NCBI GenBank assembly: GCA_000697455.1
Contig: JNET01028359.1
Coordinates: 1-33,299, forward strand
Reading direction: 5' to 3'
DNA from: Basidiobolus heterosporus B8920
Taxonomy: Eukaryota > Basidiobolomycota > Basidiobolomycetes > Basidiobolales > Basidiobolaceae
DNA length: 33,299 nt
Position numbers and translations under genes: made by a program. Positions 1-8,588 of the stretch are shown here, in pieces. The notes beneath the pieces are model-generated. The model worked only from the letters and a program-made list of their open reading frames with translations, made no database searches and had not been told where the DNA came from. The stretch's first letter is position 1. Each line of letters opens with the position of its first letter.

Positions 1-446
1 CTTCTAAGTTAGTGAAAAATATTCTAAGTAAATCCCGAGTGTGAATTTTGGGTGAGAGGAAATTGGTAAGTAAATATAATAAGGGTGAGATCAAGTATGA
101 ATAATTAGGTGCTAAATTATGTGAATTTCAACAGAATTTTCATCAAGAAAAACATCATTGGACTCAATTAACTGTATAACCTTGGTATCAAGGAGTTAAT
201 ATGACCTTTTCTGATCATAGTAGCCCAAAAATATGCACATAATCATGAAATGCATTACTTTTCTTCTTATAGAGCTTTGTACATTGATAGGTATTTAAAT
301 TCACCTAATTTGGTGTTGAAATTCACATAATTTAGCACCTAATTATTCATACTTAATCTCATCCTTATTATATTTACTTAGCAATTTCCTTGAACCCAAA
401 ATAGACACTTGGGTTTTACTTAGAATATTTTTCATTAACTTAGAAG
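1..446. repeat. Foldback (inverted-repeat) element, MITE-like
   Basis: Bases 1-133 and the reverse complement of 314-446 align end to end with about 11 mismatches (roughly 92% identity), separated by a 180 bp spacer. The outer end reads CTTCTAAGTT on the left and its complement on the right; the inner end is TTTCAACA. No coding capacity is seen. Long terminal inverted repeats around a short non-coding core fit a non-autonomous foldback or MITE-like element. The left arm starts at base 1, so the element may continue outside the window, and no target-site duplication can be checked. A static palindrome from local rearrangement is the alternative. Confidence 0.7.
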
Positions 447-887
447 TAACCAGAATACTTGACTTTTCCAAACATGTCCAAATGACCCCAAACTTTGCAC
501 ACATGTTCCTGGGACCTTCCTTAACATCTTCTACATGTTGCTTTATTTACTTCTTGACAAAAGTATAAATGCCAACTTTACATTCAATAACTCTACAAGT
601 GAAAACCACATATTCTTCTAATTCTCCAAATCACTTCCAATAACTCCCAGAATCTCACAACATTTGGCACCTGATGATTCATGCTAAATCTTACCCTTAT
701 TTTATTTAACAAATGCTTCTCATGCAAAATTCACACTCAGGAATGCATGAGGGATAAGGAATTCCAAAAAAATCCACACCAGTATTGGTTTAAGAAATAC
801 ATGCACTTTGCAGTTTATTTGAAAAGTCTAACCATTGCACAACACAGTGTGGCCCAGAAAATTAGGGACATGATAAAAGCCACACAA
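447..887. other. Intergenic, no gene seen
   Basis: AT-rich sequence between the foldback element and the SET 3' end. Apart from the diverged arm copy at 661-740 I see nothing functional. The open frame starting near 681 has no matching features and runs antisense into the SET gene. Confidence 0.5.
661..740. repeat. Diverged third copy of the inverted-repeat arm
   Basis: The stretch beginning TTTGGCACCTGATGATTCAT follows the same order of short matches as the right arm of the upstream element (TTTAGCACCTAATTATTCAT, from about position 334), but with many substitutions and small gaps. It looks like an older copy of the same arm, directly repeated, suggesting nested or repeated insertion next to the SET 3' end. 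Confidence 0.45.
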
Positions 888-1985
888 TCAGACTTTTTGC
901 TTCTTGGATGGGGGTTTCTGGTCATCTTCATCCAACTCGTCACCAGATTCACCAAATTCTTGGTCCTCCTCATCACTATCAAACCCTTGGAAGTACCTAG
1001 AATACTGGCTCAGTGAATGAACGGGAGTAAAGTGGTATAGTACGTGCTTACTTGACAGCATTAGGATATAAATCGTTGGCAATCAGATCACCAATTTCTG
1101 GATCATCCTCCGAGAACCAAGTGAAAAAGCTGTCCTTCTCTTCACCATCTGCTTGGGTCAGATTCTGTGGAGGATGGATGAGTATCAAGGTAGGAGACAC
1201 CGAGACAAGTCAAGGGATGCTTACCTTTCCGTCCTTCCAACGAATCGGATGATTCTTGATGACTACTTTGCCGGACTCGTCATGCGAAAACTCTTTGATT
1301 AACTGGTCATTTTCGAAGTAGGGGTTTTTGGAGAAGGTCTAGGTTGAAATAGAGGTCAATGAAAAGTAACGTAGAGTGATGCGAGGGCTTCGTACCAAGA
1401 TGACTTTATATACGGTACAGTCTTCGGAACTTCTATCAATAGCAATGTCCGTCAAGTGGTCAAAAACCTGATAAAATGAGTTAAAACACATATCAAATAT
1501 CCATCCTTCCACATTTCCGGTCGAACCTCAGTATCTTCAGACTCAAGTAGACCCTCTAGGAGAACAGTGGTTAGATTAGCACGTGCAAATACAAAACGGT
1601 AACGCGTAAAACGTACGAAGCATTGGGTGGTTTTTAAACTGTAAAGCCAGAGTTAGTTGGTGGCAAAAAAAGACTAGATATTCGGGTAGTAGTAGTACAT
1701 ACTGTGATGGGCCAGAAGTTTGGGATTTGTTTGAGAAGCTCTTGACGTTTCTGATAAACAGGATTCTTGGTGTTTTCATATTTGGTGGTAAGTTTTGCCT
1801 GTTCTTTGACTATGTTTACTAGATCAATACGACTCCTGCGTAGAATACACTAAGAAGGTAGACTTACATAACTTTTCGTTCACTTCTTCCATTTCCTGTT
1901 CAACCTGAAGAAGTTTGGCCCAGTTTTCCTCCATGACTGGATCTTCGGAGAGGTTTTTTCCGTTTTGAACTTTACTTTCGGACAT
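888..1985 (-). CDS. SET: SET/TAF-I (I2PP2A)-type NAP-family histone chaperone
   Basis: Eight exons (all complement): 1985-1868, 1809-1703, 1638-1617, 1555-1527, 1467-1396, 1338-1225, 1164-1052, 996-888, giving 227 aa. Every junction is GT-AG and in phase, with introns of 55-64 nt. The start is the ATG of MSESKVQNGK; the open frame upstream has no ATG. The order of motifs is that of SET: an acidic N-terminal dimerisation helix, QKRQELLKQIPNFWPIT followed by FKNHPML, then KNPYFENDQLIKEF, IRWKDGK, SFFTWF and an acidic tail. Members bind H3-H4 or H2A-H2B and, in animals, inhibit PP2A and histone acetylation. The tail here is short, acidic, and ends PPSKKQKV, a likely nuclear signal. Exons of 22 and 29 nt are unusually small. 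Divergent from WDR4. Vps75 is the yeast relative; the SET subfamily fits better. Confidence 0.88.
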
Positions 1986-2311
1986 GTTGAACTGCTGAGA
2001 CAAAGTCTTTGAAGGAGTACTTTTACACGTCAATGTAATTTCGAGCTCGTTCTCGTTCAACGGGGGGGGGATTTTTTCGGGAAATTCCTGCCCAATTACG
2101 ATGGGTGACTAGAATCAAGTTTAAACGCTTGATAAACACTTGATAAACACTTGCTGAATCCTTGAAATTAATCCATGATTTCTTCAACATTTGGTGATTT
2201 TGGTTACCCATTTTTTTTGACGATTGAAAAAAAGGTGTATGATATATCAATATCATTTGAGCGGTGTGGTGGTCGCGCGACACACTTCAGTGCTTAGAAA
2301 CATTGGCGAAC
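1986..2311. promoter_or_regulatory. Shared divergent promoter of SET and WDR4
   Basis: 326 bp separates the two start codons, so both 5' regions must lie here. It contains a G9 run at about 2061-2069 and A/T-rich tracts near 2211-2235. No clear TATA box is seen. Confidence 0.5.
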
Positions 2312-4015
2312 ATGGTCAGACATCCCTTCACAAAGACCCTTCACAGCCCCACTGAGGACCTTCTAGTTCTCGTGTGTGGCAAGAACTTTCAAGTAGTAGA
2401 TACAAAGTTGGTTTATGGTGCCTTGCTTTTTAGTCGTAACGTCCATTTATAAACTTTCCTTTTCAGGGATGGCTCCATTAAGGCTAGTACCTGTGACGTG
2501 CCCGAGGAGATCAAAGCTTCGGTTGTGGAAATCAAGGACGGTCATAATGACATGATTCGTACTTTGGCCTTTAGTCCTGACGGTAAAATGCTGGCTACCA
2601 GTGGTGAAGATAAAACTCTTAAGGTGTGGTCCGTTGAAAACTGGCAATGTCTCAGCACCAGGTGAGTGTTTCCTTATTTGATGTGAGTTGTGAGTAGTGA
2701 TAACCATTTGCAAACTCGATTTAGACCGGTCATTAAGCGTTACAACGCCATAAACTTCGCCGCTCAAAGTGACTCTATCTTCGTGGCAGATAAATTCGGC
2801 GATGTTTACAAGTAACAGTGGAATATTATGTTGCTATTGATGACGAGAAAGTTAACGTTTATCTCTGATATGCAAGATTACCAATCGATCCTACTTCTGG
2901 TAAAGAAGAGCTTCTTCTCGGCCACGTCTCTATGACCACAGACATGGTAAGCGTGAAAACGGCTTTTTCGGCTTCGAACCCATCAGTAACCCACATCATA
3001 TTAGATCCTCACTCCCTCAAACAAGCACATCATTACTGCTGACCGTGATGAGAAGATCAGAATCTCAAACTATCCAGACTCTTACAACATTCATTCATTC
3101 TGCCTTGGCCACACTGAGTATGTCCTGGTGCTCGCTGTATCATGCTTTCATCAAGTAACCATTGTTCTCTAGATTCGTCTCTGCCCTTCGCCTTCCTTCA
3201 TTTGCTCCAGACAGATTGGTTTCTGGTGGTGGTGATGGGATGATCATGGTTTGGGACTACATGAACGGATCACTCAAGCAAACCATTAATCTTCGCGAAA
3301 CTCTGGCCCAGCATGGCGCTCAACCAGTAAGCTCTCAAAGAATGTGTGTAGCAACCATCTAGGAGCATCACTAATAGCAGGAAACTTAGGTTGGTGGCAA
3401 CTATGTCTTCGTCACTGCCTTGGAGGTATCATCCCAAGCCAAGGATATCTTGGTATTGATCGAGAAGTAGTCGTCTGATAGTTGATCCTTGTGAGGCAAC
3501 CAGTTGTTTACCCTTCTCTTGTACTTTAGATACAACAACGGCCTTATCTTCAGATGGAACGAGCAGTCAGAAGCTTTAGAATTCCATCAGCTCGTTTCGT
3601 TAAGTGCTGATCCTTTGGATGGAACTTTCGATAACCAAGGAAGCCTGTGGTTCTCCATCTCCGATAAATCTGATGACTTGGTTGTATCGTATAAATACAC
3701 AGATGGCAAGGTCAGCATTCTCCATTCACTTTACCCATTCACTCACCATTCACTTGAGAGAGATATTTTACTGATCCAATGTAATCTAATCTAGTATGAA
3801 CCATCCGAAGCTAAGCCAGTAAACCAATATGGTTCCTTTGAAGGTACTTTACCTGTTTTGTTGACTTGATTTTCTAAAACTAACTGTGCTCTTTAGCTGA
3901 GTCTCTTCCTAACTTGTATCCTACCGGAACGCTTCGTAAGATCACCGTTCCTGAGGAGGAGCAAAATGACCAAGAAGATGAGGAACAACCAAAGAAGAAA
4001 GCGAAATCCGAATAA
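2312..4015 (+). CDS. WDR4: WD40 subunit of tRNA m7G46 methyltransferase (Trm82/WDR4)
   Basis: Ten exons: 2312-2406, 2467-2661, 2725-2811, 2877-2946, 3005-3117, 3173-3326, 3390-3466, 3530-3710, 3795-3843, 3897-4015, giving 379 aa. Introns are 53-84 nt and all phases agree. The protein is the non-catalytic partner of Trm8/METTL1, which methylates guanosine 46 in the tRNA variable loop. Family hallmarks are visible: the WD blade with [34 protein letters not shown], then [15 protein letters not shown] with [11 protein letters not shown], and [13 protein letters not shown]. The C-terminus is acidic and basic and ends PKKKAKSE, a probable nuclear signal. The start is the first in-frame ATG; the frame upstream opens only with GTG. 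AATAAA lies at about 4026. A decayed copy of exons 4-5 sits 1.5 kb downstream. Identification is strong. Confidence 0.92.
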
Positions 4016-4037
4016 GAATATTTAGAATAAACATTGT

Positions 4038-4210
4038 AGAACTTGTCCCTTTTTGTTCTCATTTGGCTGCTGTATATTTCTTTTCGTTCAAGAATTTCCA
4101 GATAATTTGTTATCCTGATACTACAGCTTTCAAGTATCAAAAAACACATGATTCATGGGTAGATATGGTCACGATTGAACAACAGCGTGAGTGTATGTAT
4201 GAATATATAT
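4038..4210. repeat. Duplicated intergenic block, copy A
   Basis: Matches 5420-5590 in the same orientation over about 170 bp. Shared landmarks are TTTTCGTTCAAGAATTT, CAGATAATTTG, ATACTACAGCTTTCAA and GGTCACGATTGAACAACA. It follows the WDR4 stop and runs directly into the ankyrin-gene relic. Non-coding; a duplicated 3' flank is the simplest reading. Confidence 0.85.
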
Positions 4211-4440
4211 CTCTTTAAAGGTAGTACTTCTGAGGAATGGCAGTTTGAGCACCAAACCTTCATATGTATCAGTAATAATTTTGATGATTTCACCGTTTCC
4301 AGTGAATCCTGTAGCCATTTTAACCTCATTGTTAACATTCAGATTAGCACCAGTGTGAACACGGATACCTCTAGTAACGAACGTGAGATAGGTTCTTCCT
4401 AAAGCGTTATGTGACTCTAGATATTGTATAAACCCGAGTC
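4211..4440 (-). pseudogene. Relic of the ankyrin-CCCH gene
   Basis: Collinear with about 6183-6435 inside the intact ankyrin-CCCH gene, same strand. Landmark matches include CTTTAAAGGT, TTTTGA near the middle, AGTGAATCCTGTAGC against CGTGAATTCTGTAGC, and GTTCTTCCTA. In the complement it still reads GEIIKIIT.. and EGLV.K.P..., matching GKIVKMITDVREGLVPEMP of the parent. It covers only the ankyrin part and the linker: the start codon, the CCCH finger and the whole C-terminus are missing, and indels disrupt the frame. It abuts duplicated block A. Confidence 0.85.
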
Positions 4441-4454
4441 TACCAGTTGATCTT

Positions 4455-4605
4455 ACTTTAGACTGAGCCTTTTCCCAAGCATGTCTCTATGACCATGGAT
4501 AGGATAAATGTGAAGTTATGCATTATTGCTGCTGCTTGTGAGGAGAAACTCCTAGTCTTCAACTATCCAGACTCTTACAACCTTCCTTCTGCCTTATTTA
4601 CGCTG
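4455..4605 (+). pseudogene. Relic of WDR4 exons 4-5
   Basis: The stretch contains GTCTCTATGACCA followed by GAC/GGATAGG..., then CATTATTGCTGCTG, and AACTATCCAGACTCTTACAAC, the last 21 bases being identical to WDR4 exon 5 (in 3064-3089). The intron that separates the two exons in the intact gene is shortened and its splice sites are lost. Upstream and downstream exons are absent. A 63-codon ATG frame survives but carries no WD blade, so it is a remnant and not a gene. Confidence 0.82.
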
Positions 4606-4760
4606 ACCATATTCCACTTTCTACAACTAAACATATTCCTTGGGTCTATTTTTCTTTTCCACCAGAAACAACGACTCTAGTGATAGTGATAGAAGTAGTT
4701 TAGAAAGGGCGGTTTTTTTTCTTTATCTATGTATACATTCAAATTGAGTTTCCCTACCGC

Positions 4761-4770
4761 ATCACGTGAT
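4761..4770. promoter_or_regulatory. Palindromic E-box ATCACGTGAT
   Basis: A perfect 10 bp palindrome with core CACGTG lies 72-81 bp upstream of the TFB5 start codon. CACGTG is the site of bHLH factors in fungi (Cbf1/Pho4 type). Other CACGTG sites occur in the window at about chance frequency, so its role is only inferred. Confidence 0.35.
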
Positions 4771-4841
4771 CGAACGATTTCATGTATATATCCACATAGA
4801 CATATGTACAAAATGGTTCCGTCAGTACTCACAACACAACA

Positions 4842-5267
4842 ATGGTCAAGGCTATTAAAGGTTAGTTACGGGAGGGGAAACCAAAGTAGAAGAATTTGGT
4901 TAACCCATTTTCCTATAACTCTTGGCATGTCCTTTGAACGAAATTTACTTAAAAACTTTTCCCTTTTCTTTTGCTTGTTGCACGAAAAGGTATGCTGGTA
5001 GAATGGTATGTACACAATCAAGTATTTGGATCTTTCCCTACGTTTTGGTGCTACTTTGGTTTCCTTTGAACTGAGCGAAGGGGTTTCTTTTGATTTAGTG
5101 ACGAAGCGGTGAAACAGATCGTCTTAAGTCTAAATAACACTTACCACTTTGTGATTGAAGACTTGGACGATACTCACGTATTTATCGATGGAAGTTGGTT
5201 GGACAGACTCAAATACGAAGTAGAAAAATTATTAGACGAGAATACTTACAAGTTGGAAGAAAAATAA
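4842..5267 (+). CDS. TFB5: TFIIH subunit 5 (Tfb5/TTDA/GTF2H5)
   Basis: Three exons: 4842-4860, 4990-5005, 5099-5267, giving 67 aa (human homologue 71). The start MVKAIKGMLVECDEAVKQI lines up with the family start (MVN..KG.L.ECD...KQ). The core FVIEDLDDTHVFI is the best-kept family segment and is followed by a leucine-rich helix ending in KLEEK. Tfb5 is the smallest core TFIIH subunit; it stabilises Tfb2/p52 and is needed for nucleotide excision repair and transcription. The middle coding exon is only 16 nt, so most gene finders would miss this gene. Introns are 129 and 93 nt, longer than its neighbours'. The gene is intact although it lies between the WDR4 relic and duplicated block B. Confidence 0.87.
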
Positions 5268-5419
5268 GAATCCCTTGAAATCTCTATCTCTTCGGTGAAC
5301 GAGCAAACTTTTTGCTTTACTTTCAATGTTTCTTTTCTCTCCTGTGTGACTACTGGTTAGAGTGAGCCGTCAGCTCGACAGATAATCGATTTCTCTTCAT
5401 GTACTTTAGACTTCGTTGA

Positions 5420-5590
5420 GAACTTTTAATGTTCATTCATCTGTTATGTATTTATTTTCGTTCAAGAATTTACAGATAATTTGCTATCTTAATACTACAG
5501 CTTTCAAAGATCAGAAAACACATTGTTCATATGTAGATAGGGTCACGATTGAACAACAACGTGAGTGTGTAGATGTATGTATATATAGTT
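5420..5590. repeat. Duplicated intergenic block, copy B
   Basis: Second copy of the 4038-4210 block, same orientation, estimated at about 85% identity by eye. It lies just 3' of the intact ankyrin-CCCH gene (minus strand), and grades into a TG/TA-rich stretch (about 5560-5610, GTGTGTGTGC). In the intact arrangement this block separates the 3' ends of two convergent genes. Confidence 0.85.
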
Positions 5591-5629
5591 GTGTGTGTGC
5601 CTGCGTATTACTGTATAAATTGATGCAGA

Positions 5630-6493
5630 CTATTGAACTGAAGCGTTTGGCACAGTCCAGATAGTAGTGTATGGCTTAACTTTGCTATTTGTGAGCTCTG
5701 TAATAGGTGTACCTTCAGAGAGATTGTAGTTGTTGATCAATTCTTCTAATTCCTCTATTGAGGAAGTTTCTTCGTCATCTTCCTGGATTGCCTCACCATG
5801 TTCCAGTGCGTTCGACAGCCTGTCAAGATCTCGGCCGGAGTTCTCATACACAATGTGATGAATCTTCTTGAGGACATCGTAAGGAACTCCTTTCCTATAT
5901 CGCTCACATTTATCCAGTGATGCTAAAACATCCCAAGCATTTTCATCGGTTGGTCGAACTCCTTGCGATAACAAAACTTGGACTTCATCATCAGTGAAGC
6001 CACAGTTTCTCATACGTTGCTGTTGCTCTAGAATATCCTCTTCATCTTCCGAGTCGACTGGCTCTTCCTTAGGGTGAACAAAACTACAACTGTTACCGTT
6101 GGGACAACTTCCTCGACGTAGGAATGGGCAGTCCAATGAGCCCGAAGAACTTTTCCTGTCGTCAGTTACATCAAACCCTGCTCCTTTAAAGGTGGCACTT
6201 CCAGGGGTTGGCATCTCAGGTACCAGACCTTCACGTACATCGGTAATCATTTTGACAATTTTGCCGTTACTCGTGAATTCTGTAGCAGTTCCGAACTCGT
6301 TACTAGCATCAGGGTTAGCCCCAGCAAGAAGTAATTCACGAACAGCCTGTACATGATTGCCTTTGGCAGCGATCATGAGGGGAGTTCTTCCTAGAGCGTC
6401 AGGAGACTCTATATACTGTGGGGTGTTGAGTAGTTCAAACCTCAGACTCTCTATATCGCCTTCGTTGGCTGCTTTCCATAGTGCGGTAATCAT
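5630..6493 (-). CDS. Ankyrin-repeat protein with one CCCH zinc finger
   Basis: Single exon, 287 aa, starting at MITALWKAANEGDIESL. An upstream ATG at 6568 would add 25 residues, but the chosen start matches the paralogue's and leaves the TATA box at 6577-6584 in a sensible position. Residues about 3-70 form two ankyrin repeats (GRTPLMIAAKGNHVQAVREL, LLLAGANPDA). A CCCH finger follows with C122, C130, C136 and H140 (spacing C-x7-C-x5-C-x3-H). Residues 160-193 hold a motif shared with the neighbouring paralogue: GF..DEV..LL..GV.P.D.NAW..L. An acidic, Ser-rich tail ends the protein. CCCH fingers of this spacing usually bind RNA, so an RNA-regulatory role is likely but unproven. No named orthologue recognised. 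A decayed partial copy lies at 4211-4440. Confidence 0.85.
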   Translation of the reverse strand: MITALWKAANEGDIESLRFELLNTPQYIESPDALGRTPLMIAAKGNHVQAVRELLLAGANPDASNEFGTATEFTSNGKIVKMITDVREGLVPEMPTPGSATFKGAGFDVTDDRKSSSGSLDCPFLRRGSCPNGNSCSFVHPKEEPVDSEDEEDILEQQQRMRNCGFTDDEVQVLLSQGVRPTDENAWDVLASLDKCERYRKGVPYDVLKKIHHIVYENSGRDLDRLSNALEHGEAIQEDDEETSSIEELEELINNYNLSEGTPITELTNSKVKPYTTIWTVPNASVQ

Positions 6494-6576
6494 GATAAAC
6501 AACTTCAGTAAATGGTACTGATTTGAGAAAGGTATGGGATAAATATGATGAGCATGTGCCAGCCACACTTTCGATG

Positions 6577-6584
6577 CTTTTATA
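6577..6584 (-). promoter_or_regulatory. TATA box of the one-finger ankyrin-CCCH gene
   Basis: The complement reads TATAAAAG about 84 bp upstream of the chosen ATG. The same motif at the same distance is seen at the cyclin gene, which supports both this promoter and the choice of the downstream start codon. Confidence 0.5.
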
Positions 6585-7114
6585 AAACCTCGATCTAGAA
6601 CTCAGGAAGCCAATCAGCCCAGCTCAACCAGCTCAACTATCGATGACTGTCGACTGGCGATTTTTGTCCCAGTAGGGCAAGTCACATTTGCATGTTTGAG
6701 CCAATCCAATGAGATGTCTCTGGCCCACATACACATTCATATACACATCCTCCTATACATACCCACCATCAACGTCAAATCAATCTAGAAGCAGGAATGA
6801 AATGACCAATGATTAGGTTAATTTTAATTGGCTGGTTGGAGTGGATTACGTCTCTTGATTGTTCAAAATCCACGCCAGAATCACTTGTATAATACGTAAT
6901 TTAGTGATACAAATCGATTGTATCTCAAGTCAACATGACAATCTAGCCGAAATAAGGAGCTAAAACTGATCTCTCTTGAAAGATACATCTCAGAGATACT
7001 TCACGATACGCTGAATATTGAAGAACACTAAACAATTTGAATGTTAGAAGCAAGTAAATACTGGCTTTATATGTAGATGTCAAAAGGGTCAAGAATGGTA
7101 TTGTAATAGGAGCG
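6585..7114. other. Intergenic between the two ankyrin-CCCH genes
   Basis: Contains the upstream region of the one-finger gene and the 3' flank of the two-finger gene. There is a CA/TA-rich run near 6725-6765 (ACACATTCATATACACATCC). No gene or RNA is seen. Confidence 0.5.
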
Positions 7115-7900
7115 TTAGTTTTGGATAGCCTCTAATATCTCCCAAGCATTGCTATCCCAAGGCATTACGCCGTAAGGTAGTAACGTTAAGACCTCTTCTT
7201 CACTGAATCCAAAATTTTCGATGCGTTCTTCGATTTCACTGTCATACACAAACTCTTCAGAATCGTATCCCTGACCTGGGTGAATTTCTGGGTTTACTAG
7301 GGGTGGTGGCATAGCAACATATGCAACGGGAAGTGGATATGGGAAAGGTGCAGGAATACCTGGGTTTACGTTGATAGTATGCTCATATCTACACTGATTA
7401 CCAAAACGACAATTTCCTTGTAACCAGTACCGACAGGTTGGCATGGGGACGCGTCCACCTGCATACGGATCGAATTGACCACGCCCTTGAGGTAGGCCCA
7501 TTCCTTGATGGGAGAATCTACAGCTATTGCCAAAACGGCAATACCCTTTCATAAAGAAACGGCACATCGCCGGGGGCCCGGGAATAAACGGATTTGGTGA
7601 AGCACCTTGTGGCTGTGTTCTACGTAAACTACTCCCTCTAGCCTCATCTATAATTCGAAGGATTTCCGGATGAACAGAGTATTCAGAAGCAGTTCCATTT
7701 GCGGCATACGCATTAGGGTTGGCCCCGGCAAGCAGCAATGTTTGAACACATTCCAAATGATTTTCTCTCGCTGCTAGCATAAGTGCAGTCAACCCTTCAG
7801 AGTTCGTGGCTTCTAGATCACAGTGCCCATTGGCCAGTTCTTCTCTAAGCTGCTCGAGATCGCCTTTGCTTGCCACAAAACATATAGTTGGTTCGTTCAT
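7115..7900 (-). CDS. Ankyrin-repeat protein with two CCCH zinc fingers
   Basis: Single exon, 261 aa. Two ankyrin repeats lie at residues about 4-68 (GLTALMLAARENHLECVQTL, LLLAGANPNAYA). Two CCCH fingers follow, C113/C121/C127/H131 and C156/C164/C170/H174, both C-x7-C-x5-C-x3-H with the near-identical core YCRFGNSCRFSH / NCRFGNQCRYEH. A proline-rich linker (181-205) leads to a C-terminal motif at 226-260 (GFSEEEVLTLLPYGVMPWDSNAWEIL) that matches the paralogue at 160-193. The two genes are same-strand neighbours and clearly a tandem pair. Paired basic fingers suggest RNA binding and the ankyrin repeats a protein partner, as in plant ankyrin-CCCH proteins, but orthology to those is not implied. 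The ATG at 7898-7900 aligns with the paralogue start. Confidence 0.88.
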   Translation of the reverse strand: MNEPTICFVASKGDLEQLREELANGHCDLEATNSEGLTALMLAARENHLECVQTLLLAGANPNAYAANGTASEYSVHPEILRIIDEARGSSLRRTQPQGASPNPFIPGPPAMCRFFMKGYCRFGNSCRFSHQGMGLPQGRGQFDPYAGGRVPMPTCRYWLQGNCRFGNQCRYEHTINVNPGIPAPFPYPLPVAYVAMPPPLVNPEIHPGQGYDSEEFVYDSEIEERIENFGFSEEEVLTLLPYGVMPWDSNAWEILEAIQN

Positions 7901-8588
7901 GATGTTTATAAAATTTCTGAATTGACTTCAGAAACGGAAGGGAAATTGGCAAAATTAATGTACCAAGAAAATGGCCTATTTAGAATCTATTGTCTATAGA
8001 TGGGTTAATGCTTGCTATGAGTATGGTCGCTCAAGAGAAGTTAACTTTCAGTTTAACTGATTCTGTTTAACACCAAATTTCTGTGAGATCAGAAAATGCA
8101 AAGATCAATGTAGATTACCAAATATTGACAATAGAATCGAATTCTGGTGATGCTTGTTACGTAATCTGAACCCTAGTCCAAAGCAATTATATAATAATCT
8201 AAAAGAGCTGGATCTCAATGCACTCTGTATATTTCAATACACGTGAATTGGACTTCACTAAAAACGTTCGAGGCTTAGTTGTGAGATGCATGTCTGTTGT
8301 AAATGAGTTATGGAAAACAAAAAGCACACAAGAAAACCATAGATTATTTAACAGGCAGGATGTACAGGTGATATGGAAGTTATGACAGAATAGGGTGCAG
8401 AATAGTTAGTGTTGACCGTTAGAATGCGGTTGGAGCAATATGTATATGTAACCAAGAAGAAATATGCCGTCTTCCGGGTTTTGCAAAGAATACATGGGGA
8501 TTTTCGTTCCTATCAGATCGCAGCAGAAGCTCTGTACAATGAAGGCTGAGATAGGCAGATTGGACACTACAGTTTTCAAACGTATGGA
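7901..8588. other. Intergenic, no gene seen
   Basis: Upstream region of the two-finger ankyrin gene and 3' flank of the membrane-protein gene. A CACGTG occurs near 8240. The plus-strand open frame 8464-8886 is antisense to the membrane-protein gene over half its length and has no recognisable domain. Confidence 0.5.

Noticed and set aside
2264-2311. Upstream extension of WDR4
   Set aside because: The frame opens only with GTG. The first ATG at 2312 gives a normal start for the family.
4489-4680. 63-codon ATG frame as a small protein gene
   Set aside because: Its first part is a decayed WDR4 exon 4-5 copy and the rest is unrelated; it is better explained as a relic.
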